A stretch of 64,000 bases of DNA, taken from NCBI GenBank assembly GCA_902492455.1, contig CABULH010000017.1:1-64000 (forward strand). Reading direction: 5' to 3'. Positions 16,175 through 24,393 of this stretch are shown here, in pieces. Position 1 is the stretch's first letter; each line of letters opens with the position of its first letter. The position numbers and the translations under genes were made by a program. The notes below the pieces were generated by a model. That model was not told the DNA's origin. It saw nothing but the letters and a program-made list of their open reading frames with translations, and made no database searches. Source of the DNA: an uncultured Oscillospiraceae bacterium. Its GTDB lineage: Bacteria; Bacillota; Clostridia; Oscillospirales; Acutalibacteraceae.

Positions 16175-16984
16175 ATGGAACACAGTCTGGAGATGATGCT
16201 TTCCCGGATGGAGGACATTCTGGAGGATAACGCTTTCACCGCTTATCTGTACGGGTCGGTGACGATGGAGGATTTCCGCTGGGGATGGAGCGATATCGAC
16301 CTTCTCTGTCTGACCGAGAGGGAATTCTCCGCATCCCAGGCCCGGCGGCTGGCGGGGCTGCGGCAGGAACTGCAGGCTGCCGAGCCGGACAACCGGTATT
16401 TCCGCTTATTTGAAGGCGGGGTTCTGCCCTTCGGCTGCTATGAAACCGGCGGGGAGGCGGACGCCGCCTACTGGGGAACCAGCGGACAGCGGGTCGCCCG
16501 GCGGTTTGAGGTGAGTGTGTTCACCCGGCTGGAAATCCTGGATATGGGGCGGTTGGTACACGGGCGGGAGCGCCGCGGGGAGATGCGCCGTCCCGGGTAT
16601 CCGGAGCTGCGGGAAGGGGTGGCGGCGCATTACGCCGTCATCCGGCGGCACGCTCTTTCGCCCGCGGCGAATCTGCACACCGCCGGGTGGATGCTGGACA
16701 TTGCCCGCTGTCTCTATTCCCTGCGCACCGGGGGGATTATCAGCAAAACCGCCGCCGGGAAATGGGCGATGGAGCAGAGGCTGTTTCCCGACAGGCGGGT
16801 GATGGAGCGGATTTTGCAGATTCGGCGGGAACCGCTGCGGTATCGGGAGGATCCGGCCGCTCTGGAATGGCTGGCGGGCTTGGAAGGCGAGATCCGGCTT
16901 TTCACCGACAGGCTGGGCCAGGAGCTGGAACAGGAGAAGCAGCGCCCGGACAATGAGGTTCCCAGCGGGCGGATCTCTGTCTAA
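16175..16984 (+). CDS. Nucleotidyltransferase-domain protein
   Basis: A 269-residue protein from ATG 16175 behind AAGGAGGGAG. The N-terminal minimal nucleotidyltransferase fold has YLYGSVTMEDFRWGWSDIDLL: the GS motif, then D-x-D metal ligands. A helical C-terminal domain (about residues 150-265) resembles those of aminoglycoside adenylyltransferase relatives. It could adenylylate a small molecule, but drug resistance should not be assumed. It is transcribed rightward, alone, from between a repeat array and convergent cobS. Confidence 0.75.
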   Translation: MEHSLEMMLSRMEDILEDNAFTAYLYGSVTMEDFRWGWSDIDLLCLTEREFSASQARRLAGLRQELQAAEPDNRYFRLFEGGVLPFGCYETGGEADAAYWGTSGQRVARRFEVSVFTRLEILDMGRLVHGRERRGEMRRPGYPELREGVAAHYAVIRRHALSPAANLHTAGWMLDIARCLYSLRTGGIISKTAAGKWAMEQRLFPDRRVMERILQIRREPLRYREDPAALEWLAGLEGEIRLFTDRLGQELEQEKQRPDNEVPSGRISV

Positions 16985-17008
16985 ATCCATTTTTTGAATC
17001 AGCAGACA

Positions 17009-17791
17009 TTAAATAAATAGGGAGGCCAGGGCCAGGAGGAAGAGCATGGTGAGCTGGGAGAGCTCCACAAAAAAGCCCAGCAGATCGCCGGTGACGCCGC
17101 CGAACTGCTTGCGGGTCATGGAACGGTACCACCAGAACAGCAAGCCCGCTCCCACCGCCGCCGCAGCGGCGGCCAGCAGGCCCTGCCAGCCGCCGCACAG
17201 CCCGCCCAGGCCCAGCAGCAGGATCAGGGATAAGGCGGTTTCCGCCGTGCCCAGCATGGCGACGCCCCGGGCCGCCCGGCTGGCGAAGAGGACGCCCAGG
17301 GTGCTGGAAGGGGTATAGGGGAACCGGCTGCCCGCCACCACCGTCAGGGAGCGGGAGAGGAGATACACCGTGCAGGCGGCGGGGAGCAGGGCGGGTTTTG
17401 TCAGCAGCTGGCTCCAGGCCCCCAGCTCCAGCAGCAGCAGCCCGGCGCAGCAGAGCACCGCGAAGGGGCCGCAGTGGGGGTCCTTCATGATCGCCAGTTT
17501 TTTCTCCCGGTCCCGCCGGGAAAAGATGGCGTCTGCCGCGTCCAGGAAGCCGTCCATATGCAGGCCTCCGGCCAGAAGGATGGGCAGCAGCACCGCCACG
17601 GCGGCGAAAAACAAGGGGGAGGCGGCGAAAAAGGCCGCCAGCCGGGTCCAGCCGTAGACCAGGCCGCCGCAGAGCAGGCCCACCACCGGCAGGCAGCCCA
17701 GGGACCAGCGCATATTGTCCTCCCGCCACTCGATTTGCGGCATGGGGACGGCGGAATACATGGAGAGCGCGATGATGAGAGAATCCAGCAT
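17009..17791 (-). CDS. cobS: Adenosylcobinamide-GDP ribazoletransferase (cobalamin synthase)
   Basis: A 260-residue polytopic membrane protein; start 17791 has AAAGG upstream. The diagnostic CobS motif GGLHMDGFLDAADAIFSR (about residues 75-95) holds the metal-binding Asp residues. Also present are SAVPMPQIEWREDNMRWSLG at the start and FGGVTGDLLGF near the end. It joins adenosylcobinamide-GDP and alpha-ribazole (phosphate) at the membrane in the last step of nucleotide-loop assembly. The partners cobC and cobT are nearby; cobU is not in the window. Confidence 0.93.
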   Translation of the reverse strand: MLDSLIIALSMYSAVPMPQIEWREDNMRWSLGCLPVVGLLCGGLVYGWTRLAAFFAASPLFFAAVAVLLPILLAGGLHMDGFLDAADAIFSRRDREKKLAIMKDPHCGPFAVLCCAGLLLLELGAWSQLLTKPALLPAACTVYLLSRSLTVVAGSRFPYTPSSTLGVLFASRAARGVAMLGTAETALSLILLLGLGGLCGGWQGLLAAAAAAVGAGLLFWWYRSMTRKQFGGVTGDLLGFFVELSQLTMLFLLALASLFI

Positions 17792-17837
17792 GGGAGATCG
17801 CCTTTCTTTACAATGGATTTGGCAGGGGACGGATGCA

Positions 17838-18983
17838 TCAGGTAAAGCCGCCCCGTTCCACCAGGAACAAAAGCTCCACCGCCCAGAAGGTGAGGTCGCA
17901 GGCCAAGGCCGTGGGGGAGGAATCCTCCGTTTCCAGCCGCACATCGGTATAGGCGGTGGGATGGGACGGAAGCTTCAGCGGGGAATACCGCTTATTATGG
18001 GGCTGCTGCAGATTCATCCGCAGAATCCCATCCTCCTGCAGGGCTTCCTCGATGGCGGTCACCGATTGGCGGATGATCTCCACCTGATCCCCCGCTCCCG
18101 TCATGGCGATTTCGCTCAGAGGACGGCGGTAGGCGATGGTATCGATGACATTCACATCGAAGGGGCGCAGGGGGCGGGCCAGGGCGAAGCAGGGGCCGCT
18201 GAATTTCCCGGCGATGCGGATCTGCATCTCGTTATCCGGCTTCATCACGGCGTTGATATGGTTCAGCGACCGGGCCAGCAGATCGATATTTTCCCGGGTG
18301 CGCCAGCTTCGGGTATAGGCCAGCGTGGCAAGAGTATACAGGTTGGGAAAATAGGTGTCGGCTTCTATATAGGGAACATTATATTTCCGTTTTAACCGGG
18401 GATTGTAGTGGGTGATCTCCTCCAGGGAGGCGATGGCCCCCGCCTGGCGGAAGCCCTGGAGACAGATTTCCTGGAACCCGCGCAGCTCCTCAATATCGTC
18501 CCCATACCCCAGCATGGCCTGCAGGGTATAGACCAGCGCCATCAGGCAGTTGCCGCTGTTCAGGCCCAGAAACCGCTTTTCAAAGCGGGGGATTTCCGGC
18601 GGGATGTAGGAAAATTCCTCCCGCAGAACCGCTTCGTCCCGCAGGGCGGCGACAAAGTTGGACACCATGGGGTGGGTTTTGGGGATGCGGTAATAGGAAA
18701 GCAGCCGGGCGGCGCATTCGCCGTCCTGAAAAGGGGTTTCGTGCAGGGTCTGGCCCCTCCAGTGATCCCAGCTGTGCATGCCCCGGCCGATATAGCCGTC
18801 CGGCTTGACATAGCTCTGCACCAACTGGAAGGCGGGCAGCCGGGTGATCTGCTCCAGCAGCGCCTCCTCTTCGGAAGGGGACAGATTTTGCAGCAGCTCC
18901 TTTTGCAGCCGGTACCGAATCACCGGTCCCGCCTTCTCCAAAAGGAAATCGATGGAGCGGGAATGGGTTTGCGCCACGCTCAT
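17838..18983 (-). CDS. Conserved protein of unknown function (prenyltransferase/squalene-cyclase-like helical repeats possible)
   Basis: A 381-residue cytoplasmic protein without signal peptide. It reads as successive helical pairs with Gly- and Trp-rich turns (GYIGRGMHSWDHWRGQTLHE, GECAARLLSYYRI), suggesting an alpha/alpha toroid, and has no clear catalytic motif. I do not recognise a named family. It lies 19 bp upstream of the AlkZ-related-like gene stop region and 46 bp from cobS, so cotranscription with the cobalamin genes is likely, but its role is unclear. Confidence 0.6.
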   Translation of the reverse strand: MSVAQTHSRSIDFLLEKAGPVIRYRLQKELLQNLSPSEEEALLEQITRLPAFQLVQSYVKPDGYIGRGMHSWDHWRGQTLHETPFQDGECAARLLSYYRIPKTHPMVSNFVAALRDEAVLREEFSYIPPEIPRFEKRFLGLNSGNCLMALVYTLQAMLGYGDDIEELRGFQEICLQGFRQAGAIASLEEITHYNPRLKRKYNVPYIEADTYFPNLYTLATLAYTRSWRTRENIDLLARSLNHINAVMKPDNEMQIRIAGKFSGPCFALARPLRPFDVNVIDTIAYRRPLSEIAMTGAGDQVEIIRQSVTAIEEALQEDGILRMNLQQPHNKRYSPLKLPSHPTAYTDVRLETEDSSPTALACDLTFWAVELLFLVERGGFT

Positions 18984-19001
18984 GGAGAGCGCCTCCTTCC
19001 T

Positions 19002-19694
19002 TTACAGAGGTTTGCCCAGCCAGCGGGCGACGGCCTTGTCCTGGACACCGGGGTTCAGCTCCCGCACCCGTTCCAGGATATCCTCCCGGGCTTGAGCCGG
19101 GTCCAGCGTTTGGGCCTCCTTTTCCGGTTTTTCCCCGAAAAAGCAGTAGGTGGTGCAGTAGGTGGTGACCGGCCAGCCGTAGGGCGCGCCGGAGAGGGAG
19201 GTTTTCCGCGCCTCCCCGCTGACGACCACAAACAGGTATTTTTGCAGAAAGCCCAGGGCGCTGTCAAAGGCGGACCGGTCCTCCCGGCTCACCTCCAGGG
19301 CGGCGCGCAGCTGCACCATATGGCAGTGGGGCGCTTCCCGGATGCGCTGATACAGGGTTTTCGCCAGGCGGGGAACCAGCCCGTCGGCGTAAAGCTCTTC
19401 CATGGACCGGCCCCGCCGCCGGACGGCGATAAAGCGGGGCAGCCATTCCCGGGTGATCCAGCCGCTTTTGCCCAAAAAGAATTGGCCGTAGGCGAATTCC
19501 GTCCGCTCGGTCACTGCCCGGATGCGCCAGACCCAGGGGTCGGTTTCCGGGTCGCCGGTATGATAACGGAGATGTTCCCCCATCCAGGGGGCGAGGCTGA
19601 AAACCCCTTCGTCATTGCCGCCGCCCATGGCGAAGCCCGCCGTCAGCAGGTCGGCGCAGAAATCCGCAAAGGTGCGGATGGGAAGCAGTTTCAT
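19002..19694 (-). CDS. Winged-helix protein, AlkZ-related (tentative)
   Basis: A 230-residue protein with a repeated winged-helix feel: FADFCADLLTAGFA at the start, WVWRIRAVTERTEFAYGQFF, REWLPRFIAVRR, and FDSALGFLQKYLFVVVSGEA, which is like the DNA-binding wing of AlkZ-related proteins in Clostridia. True AlkZ glycosylases are longer and carry a QxQ motif that I do not see, so a DNA-repair function is not claimed. It is leftward, between cobT and the 381-residue protein, with gaps of 15-20 bp suggesting one operon. Confidence 0.5.
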   Translation of the reverse strand: MKLLPIRTFADFCADLLTAGFAMGGGNDEGVFSLAPWMGEHLRYHTGDPETDPWVWRIRAVTERTEFAYGQFFLGKSGWITREWLPRFIAVRRRGRSMEELYADGLVPRLAKTLYQRIREAPHCHMVQLRAALEVSREDRSAFDSALGFLQKYLFVVVSGEARKTSLSGAPYGWPVTTYCTTYCFFGEKPEKEAQTLDPAQAREDILERVRELNPGVQDKAVARWLGKPL

Positions 19695-19709
19695 GGGATG
19701 TGGCTCCTT

Positions 19710-20738
19710 TCAGATTTCGTCGATGCCCACCACATCATAGTAGGCCGCCAGCGCCTGATCCAGCAGCAGGGCGCCCAGCGCCCCGCCGGTGCCTTCTCCC
19801 AGGCACATTCCCGCCGTAATCAGGGGGGAGAGGCCCAGGGCGTCCAGCAGCAGGCGGCCCGCCGGTTCGGCGGAGCAGTGGGAGGGCAGCATATAGTTTC
19901 GGGAAAGGGGGACCAGCCGGGCGGCGCAGAGGGCCGCGGCCCCGGAGATCACCCCGTCCACAAAGGCGGCCAGCCCGTTGGCGGCGCAGCCGATGTACAG
20001 CCCGCACAGGGCGGCGATATCCAGCCCTCCCACCTTGGCGATAACGTCCAGGGGATCGGCGGGATCGGGATGATTGCGGGCGATGGCCCGGCGGAGCACC
20101 TCGATTTTGTGGGCGGTGCGTTGAGGGGTTCCCGCCCCCTTGGCGGTAACCAGCTCCAGCGGCTGGTCCAGCAGCAGGGCGGCCACGGCGCTGCTGGTGG
20201 TGGTGTTGCCGATGCCCATTTCCCCGGTGATGAGGATCTGTATCCCCTCCCGGGCCGCTTCACAGGCGGCGGCGACGCCGGTTTCCACGGCGGCGCGGCA
20301 TTCCGCCGCCGTCATGGCGGGACCGGCGGTGATATCCCCGGTGCCCCGGCGGACCACCCGGCGGAGCACCCCGGGTTCGTCGTAATCGGTGGCGATACCC
20401 ACGTCGATGACCTGGACCTGCGCGCCGCAGCCCCGGGCGAAGACATTGATGGTGCCTCCGCCCCGGGCGAAGTTCACCGCCTGATCCGCCGTGATGTGGA
20501 CGGGGGAGGGGGTCACCCCCTGGACGGCCACCCCGTTGTCGGCGCAGAAAACCACGGCGCGCTTGTGATCCGCCCGGGGCGTCGGGCTGCGCTGGACGCC
20601 CGCCAGGCGGATCACCAGGGTTTCCAGCCCGCCCAGGCTGCCGGGCAGCTTGGCGCGGCTGTCCCACCGGGCCTTGGCGGCTTTCATGGCGGCTTCCTCC
20701 GGGGAACGGACGGCCGCCGCTGCTTCTTCCAGAGTCAT
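19710..20738 (-). CDS. cobT: Nicotinate-nucleotide--dimethylbenzimidazole phosphoribosyltransferase
   Basis: A 342-residue protein; start 20738 has AAGGAGAGG upstream. CobT landmarks appear in order: LPGSLGGLETL, VVFCADNGV, QAVNFARGGGTINV, ITGEMGIGNTTTSSAV, GGLDIAALCG and MCLGEGTGGALG with the catalytic Glu near residue 317. The enzyme activates the lower-ligand base of cobalamin to alpha-ribazole phosphate. It heads the leftward run cobT, AlkZ-related-like, unknown, cobS. Confidence 0.95.
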   Translation of the reverse strand: MTLEEAAAAVRSPEEAAMKAAKARWDSRAKLPGSLGGLETLVIRLAGVQRSPTPRADHKRAVVFCADNGVAVQGVTPSPVHITADQAVNFARGGGTINVFARGCGAQVQVIDVGIATDYDEPGVLRRVVRRGTGDITAGPAMTAAECRAAVETGVAAACEAAREGIQILITGEMGIGNTTTSSAVAALLLDQPLELVTAKGAGTPQRTAHKIEVLRRAIARNHPDPADPLDVIAKVGGLDIAALCGLYIGCAANGLAAFVDGVISGAAALCAARLVPLSRNYMLPSHCSAEPAGRLLLDALGLSPLITAGMCLGEGTGGALGALLLDQALAAYYDVVGIDEI

Positions 20739-20820
20739 GGAATCCTCTCCTTGCGCGGATATGTGATATATGGGAAACACAGCCGGGATAACCCAATGGA
20801 AACAGGGACAAAAACCCGGA

Positions 20821-20849
20821 TTGTTTTTTTGTCGAACCGATGCTATAAT
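20821..20849 (+). promoter_or_regulatory. Promoter for the nucleoside phosphorylase transcript
   Basis: TTGTTT (20821-20826) and extended TGCTATAAT (-10 20844-20849) are 17 nt apart. The 23 nt from 20841 are identical to the reverse-strand promoter at 14984-15006, and both run into a structured repeat. Confidence 0.65.
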
Positions 20850-20990
20850 AACCTCACGGCGTATTCCAAAGCCATGCTTGGCAAGGCTTTGAACAGCCTC
20901 CTGCGGCTTCGCCGCACTGGCATTCTTCCGGTGAGAGCGTCGTCAAGGTTTACTGGAGAAAATCAAAGATTTTCTCTTTGAAGGAGGTGC
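20850..20990 (+). repeat. Structured dispersed repeat, locus 4, as a 5' leader
   Basis: One unit in forward sense: an AAAGCC/GGCTTT hairpin, a TGCGGCTTCGCCGCA hairpin, a partly kept outer stem, then GGAGAAAATC/GATTTTCTC. The unit ends in GAAGGAGG, which is also the ribosome binding site of the gene at 20996. The folded repeat could therefore influence translation. Confidence 0.7.
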
Positions 20991-20995
20991 CGCTG

Positions 20996-21751
20996 ATGGG
21001 AATTACCGATGCCTTCGACCCACAGGGTGAGGAGATTATCCAGGCCAGAAATAACGTCCAGGCCGTTGAGGATTTTCCTCCCGTGGTTCTCTCGGTTTTT
21101 TCCGAAAAGTTTCTCCATTTGCTGCTGAAGAGGTATGAAGCCAGGGAAATCGCTTCCCTGTGTGCAGGCGGAAGGGCCCTGCCCGTTTACACGGTTGCCT
21201 ACAAGGAGAAAACCTTCGCGTTTTTTCACACGGGAATGGGCGGCGCGGCCTGCGCTGCCTTGCTGGAAGAGATCATCGCTCTCGGCGGGAAAAAGATATT
21301 GTACTTCGGCTCCTGCGGTGTTTTGGACAAGACCGTCGCCCAGGGTGGTTTGCTGATTCCGACGGCTGCTTACCGGGACGAGGGGGTCAGCTATCACTAC
21401 GCCCCGCCGGGGGATTATCTGGAGGTGGAAACCGCCGCCGCTCTTTCCAGGATTTTCGATGAGCTGCGGCTCCCCTATCGGTTGACAAAAACCTGGACCA
21501 CCGATGCTTTTTATCGGGAAACCCGGGGGAATCTGGAAAAGAGAAGGGCGGAGGGCTGCGCTGTGGTGGAGATGGAATGCGCATCCCTCATGGCAGTGGG
21601 CCGGTTTCGGAAAAAGAAGGTGTATCAGTTTTTATACGCCGCCGACTGTTTGGACGCGGAGCATTGGGATCCGCGCCTGCTGGGGAAGATGCCGGATGAT
21701 TTTCGAGAAAAGCTGCTTTCGGCGGCGTTGGAAATCGCGGCGAGGCTGTAG
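20996..21751 (+). CDS. Nucleoside phosphorylase / nucleosidase family protein
   Basis: A 251-residue PNP_UDP_1-type protein. Start ATG 20996 is 8 nt after AAGGAGG. Landmarks are FFHTGMGGAACAALLEE, KILYFGSCGVLD, LLIPTAAYRDEGVSYHY and the late VVEMECASLMAVG (ribose-binding MEC motif) with YAADCLD. Members cleave purine or uridine nucleosides using phosphate; EME/MEC spacing favours uridine phosphorylase-like activity, but this is not certain. It is a single gene with a repeat in its leader. Confidence 0.85.
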   Translation: MGITDAFDPQGEEIIQARNNVQAVEDFPPVVLSVFSEKFLHLLLKRYEAREIASLCAGGRALPVYTVAYKEKTFAFFHTGMGGAACAALLEEIIALGGKKILYFGSCGVLDKTVAQGGLLIPTAAYRDEGVSYHYAPPGDYLEVETAAALSRIFDELRLPYRLTKTWTTDAFYRETRGNLEKRRAEGCAVVEMECASLMAVGRFRKKKVYQFLYAADCLDAEHWDPRLLGKMPDDFREKLLSAALEIAARL

Positions 21752-21764
21752 GAAGAGGAAAATT

Positions 21765-22361
21765 TCAGTTCAGCTCCCGGCGCATCACCAGGAAATCGGT
21801 ATACGCCGCCGTTTGGCGAAAGCCTTCCTTTTGGTACAGCCGCAGCGGACCGGGGGAATCCCATTCGAAGCGTTCGCTGTGCACCTCCGGGAATCCCTCC
21901 ACGGCGGTATACCCTTCGGCTTTTGCATCTGCCAGCGCCCGCCGCAGGAGGGCCGTGGCGACGCCCTTCCGGCGGTATTCCGGAGCGATTTCAAAGCAGA
22001 TCACCGCTTTTTCCCGTTTTTCCGCCGGGGCATGGAAAAGGGACGCTCTGCCGCTACAATAGGGTTCAGCTGGAAAGCTCGCCTTGTCGTTGACGTTGCA
22101 CCAGCCGATAGACACGCTTTCGTCATAGGCCAGGTAGCCCCGCAGACGGCCGGCGGCGATCTGCTGCCGGGCGATTTCCCGGGAGACAGGTCCAGGATTG
22201 GCGCAGGCGAGAGAGTAGGCCGCCTCATATTCGGCTTTGCTCATTTGGAAAACCTGGCAGTAGCACCGATAGGGAGAAGCATCGGTGAAGGCCCTGTTTT
22301 CAAAAAAATCGAAGTAATCTTCGGACAGCTCCGGCGTCAGGGGTCGGATGGTGATGGTCAT
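21765..22361 (-). CDS. GNAT-family N-acetyltransferase
   Basis: A 198-residue protein with TITIRPLTPELSEDYFDFFE at the start, a middle region with CYCQVFQMS, the acetyl-CoA motif IAPEYRRKGVATALLRRAL (about residues 125-145) and a terminal LYQKEGFRQTAAYTDFLVM. Relatives of this length with an early Cys-rich YRCYCQ segment are common in Clostridia. Substrate unknown. It converges on the nucleoside phosphorylase gene with a 13-bp gap. Confidence 0.85.
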   Translation of the reverse strand: MTITIRPLTPELSEDYFDFFENRAFTDASPYRCYCQVFQMSKAEYEAAYSLACANPGPVSREIARQQIAAGRLRGYLAYDESVSIGWCNVNDKASFPAEPYCSGRASLFHAPAEKREKAVICFEIAPEYRRKGVATALLRRALADAKAEGYTAVEGFPEVHSERFEWDSPGPLRLYQKEGFRQTAAYTDFLVMRRELN

Positions 22362-22496
22362 ATTTTTACACCCTCCTATGGCTTCTTTTCCTCATGATAG
22401 CACAGGGGAGGCCGGATGTCCACCGCTTTCCGGCAGGATCCGCGTTTGGCGGCGCCGGTTAAAAATACACAGGATCAGCGAAAGGATGGAGCGCAG

Positions 22497-23393
22497 ATGG
22501 GAGAAAACGGAACGTTCCGCACCAGCTTCAGCGGCTTTCACAAGGGGGACGTGCTGAACTACATAGACGCTTTGCAGGCCCGCCAGGCTCAGGAGACGGC
22601 GCAGCTGCAGGAGGAAGCGCAGCATGCCCGGGAGCAGGCCGGTCAGCTGCAGGCACAGCTGGAGGAATCCGCCCGGCTGGCCGAGGAGGCGCAGGCCGCC
22701 CGGTTGGCGCTGGAGGAGGAGAACACCCGGCTGCGGCAGCAGGCGGACGAGCAGGCCCGGGAGGAGCAGTCCCTGCGGCTGCGGGCCGCGGCGGCGGAGG
22801 ATTATCAGCGGGAGATCCGGCGACTGAACGAGCGGCTGCGGGAGCAGGAGCAGAGGGCGGAAGCGGAGCTGCAGCAGCGGGTGGCCGTCTGCCGGGAGGA
22901 AGAAGCGCAGCGGCTGCGGGAGGCCCGGGAACGGGCGGACAAGCTGCAGCGGGAACTGGAAGAGCTGCGGCAGGCCACGGCTGCCAGCCGGGGCGGCCGG
23001 GAAAAGCTGGAAGCCGCCCTGAAGGAGAGCGAGGACCGCTGCCAGCATCTGCGGGCCGCGGTGGCGAAATACGAGGATCTGGTGGGAGATGTGGGGGGCT
23101 TCATCATGGAGATACGGGCCATGGGACAGCACTTCCTGGAGACCACCTACAAGCGCAGCGAGCAGGGGCTGGAAGCCCTGGACGACGCGGTTTCCGCTCT
23201 GGAGCGGCAGCTGGCCGACAACCGGGCGGAGGTGGAGCAGGCCCGGCAGGATCTGCTGGACAGCAGCACCGCCGCCGGGCTGAAGCTGGAGGAGCTGATG
23301 CAGGGGCTGGAGGAATCCGCCGCCAAGGCTCCCGCCGTCATTGAGAAGGACGCCGGGGAAGCCGCCGGCCGGGACAGCCAATTTTTTCGCTGA
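22497..23393 (+). CDS. DivIVA-like coiled-coil protein
   Basis: A 298-residue protein; ATG 22497 has AAAGGA upstream. The N-terminus FRTSFSGFHKGDVLNYIDAL matches the DivIVA lipid-binding head (F-x-GF-x-K-x-DV-x-x-Y). About 200 residues of highly charged Glu/Gln/Arg coiled coil follow, then a C-terminal helical segment. Such proteins bind negatively curved membrane at poles or septa and recruit partners. The gene is unusually GC-rich because of GAG/CAG/CGG codons. It is not clearly in an operon. Confidence 0.75.
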   Translation: MGENGTFRTSFSGFHKGDVLNYIDALQARQAQETAQLQEEAQHAREQAGQLQAQLEESARLAEEAQAARLALEEENTRLRQQADEQAREEQSLRLRAAAAEDYQREIRRLNERLREQEQRAEAELQQRVAVCREEEAQRLREARERADKLQRELEELRQATAASRGGREKLEAALKESEDRCQHLRAAVAKYEDLVGDVGGFIMEIRAMGQHFLETTYKRSEQGLEALDDAVSALERQLADNRAEVEQARQDLLDSSTAAGLKLEELMQGLEESAAKAPAVIEKDAGEAAGRDSQFFR

Positions 23394-23548
23394 GCCGCCG
23401 GCAGGCGGCGACGCGGACAGCGCGGCCCGCCGTCCGTCTCCCAGAAAGGGAGGCCGGTGGATGGAGCTGCTGCAAAAAATTTTATCCGGTCTGACATGAA
23501 ACGGTTATGTTTTAGGAAAAATCGGACTATACTACAAGGGATGATGGT

Positions 23549-24082
23549 ATGAAGACCTACACGCTGCGCGCAGAGGAGCTGCGGGCCGCCGCGCCCGCGC
23601 TGCGGGCGCGGGACAAGGTGCTGCTGTCGGGGGTGATCTACACCGCCCGGGACGCAGCCCACAAGCGGCTGAAGGCGTTGATGGACGAGGGGAAGCCGCT
23701 GCCCTTTCCCCTGCAGGACGCGGTGATCTATTATTCCGGCGCCACCCCCGCGCCGGAGGGACTGCCCATCGGCGCCTGCGGCCCCACCACATCGGGGCGG
23801 ATGGATATTTACACGCCCCGCTTGCACGACGCGGGTTTATGTGCTACTATAGGAAAAGGCGAGCGCTCGCCGGAGGTGGTTGAGGCCATCCGGCGGTGCG
23901 GCGGCGTGTATCTCTGCGCTCTGGGCGGCGCGGGGGCGCTGGCCGCCAAAAGCGTGGCGTCCTGCAAGGTGATTGCGTTTGAGGATCTGGGCTGCGAGGC
24001 GGTGAAACGGATGGAAGTCCGGGATTTCCCGCTGATCGTGGGGATCGATTGTCACGGCGGAAATCTGTTCGCAGGCGGCTGA
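23549..24082 (+). CDS. Class I fumarase/tartrate dehydratase beta-subunit-like protein
   Basis: A 177-residue protein with LSGVIYTARDAAHKRL, AVIYYSGATPAP, IGACGPTTSGRMD, IGKGERS and ALGGAGALAAKSV, which are the landmarks of the FumA C-terminal/TtdB swivel domain. The iron-sulfur alpha subunit that supplies the catalytic cluster is not next to it, which is unusual; it is probably encoded elsewhere or upstream function is split. Start ATG 23549 with AAGGG. The family role is reversible hydration of fumarate or a related diacid. Confidence 0.85.
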   Translation: MKTYTLRAEELRAAAPALRARDKVLLSGVIYTARDAAHKRLKALMDEGKPLPFPLQDAVIYYSGATPAPEGLPIGACGPTTSGRMDIYTPRLHDAGLCATIGKGERSPEVVEAIRRCGGVYLCALGGAGALAAKSVASCKVIAFEDLGCEAVKRMEVRDFPLIVGIDCHGGNLFAGG

Positions 24083-24117
24083 TTCGCCGGATATCAATAT
24101 AAAAGGAGTGCATCCCA

Positions 24118-24339
24118 TTGGCGGAACTGAAGTATGAAATTGTAAAAGAGTGCGGCGTGCTGTCCCAATCCCCCTCCGGCTGGACCAAGGAGCTGAATCT
24201 GGTGAGCTGGAACGACCGGGATCCCAAATACGACATCCGGGAGTGGGCGCCGGAGCATACCAAGATGGGGAAGGGCGTCACCATGTCCGCCGACGAGATC
24301 ATTCTGCTGCGCGACCTGCTCAACGAGATCGATCTGTAA
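24118..24339 (+). CDS. YdbC/PC4-like ssDNA-binding protein
   Basis: A 73-residue protein from TTG 24118 behind AAAGGAG. ELKYEIVKECGVLSQSPSGW, KELNLVSWNDRDPKYDIREW and MGKGVTMSADEIILLRDLL match the YdbC family, a bacterial PC4-like fold that binds single-stranded DNA and may act in transcription. It is separated from uppP by a terminator, so it is a small single unit or the end of the upstream transcript. Confidence 0.85.
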   Translation: MAELKYEIVKECGVLSQSPSGWTKELNLVSWNDRDPKYDIREWAPEHTKMGKGVTMSADEIILLRDLLNEIDL

Positions 24340-24351
24340 GCTGCTTATTCC

Positions 24352-24379
24352 AGCGCCGTCCTTGTGCGGCGCTGTTTTT
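24352..24379 (+). terminator. Terminator after ydbC-like gene
   Basis: AGCGCCG/CGGCGCT with an 8-nt loop, then GTTTTT, lies between the YdbC-like gene and uppP. Confidence 0.65.
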
Positions 24380-24393
24380 CTGCGGAGGGAAAC

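Noticed and set aside
18408..20981. 857-codon open frame on the plus strand across three leftward genes
   Set aside because: It is antisense to cobT and its neighbours, has low-complexity composition (Gly, Gln, His, Arg) and no domain pattern. High GC makes such frames stop-free.
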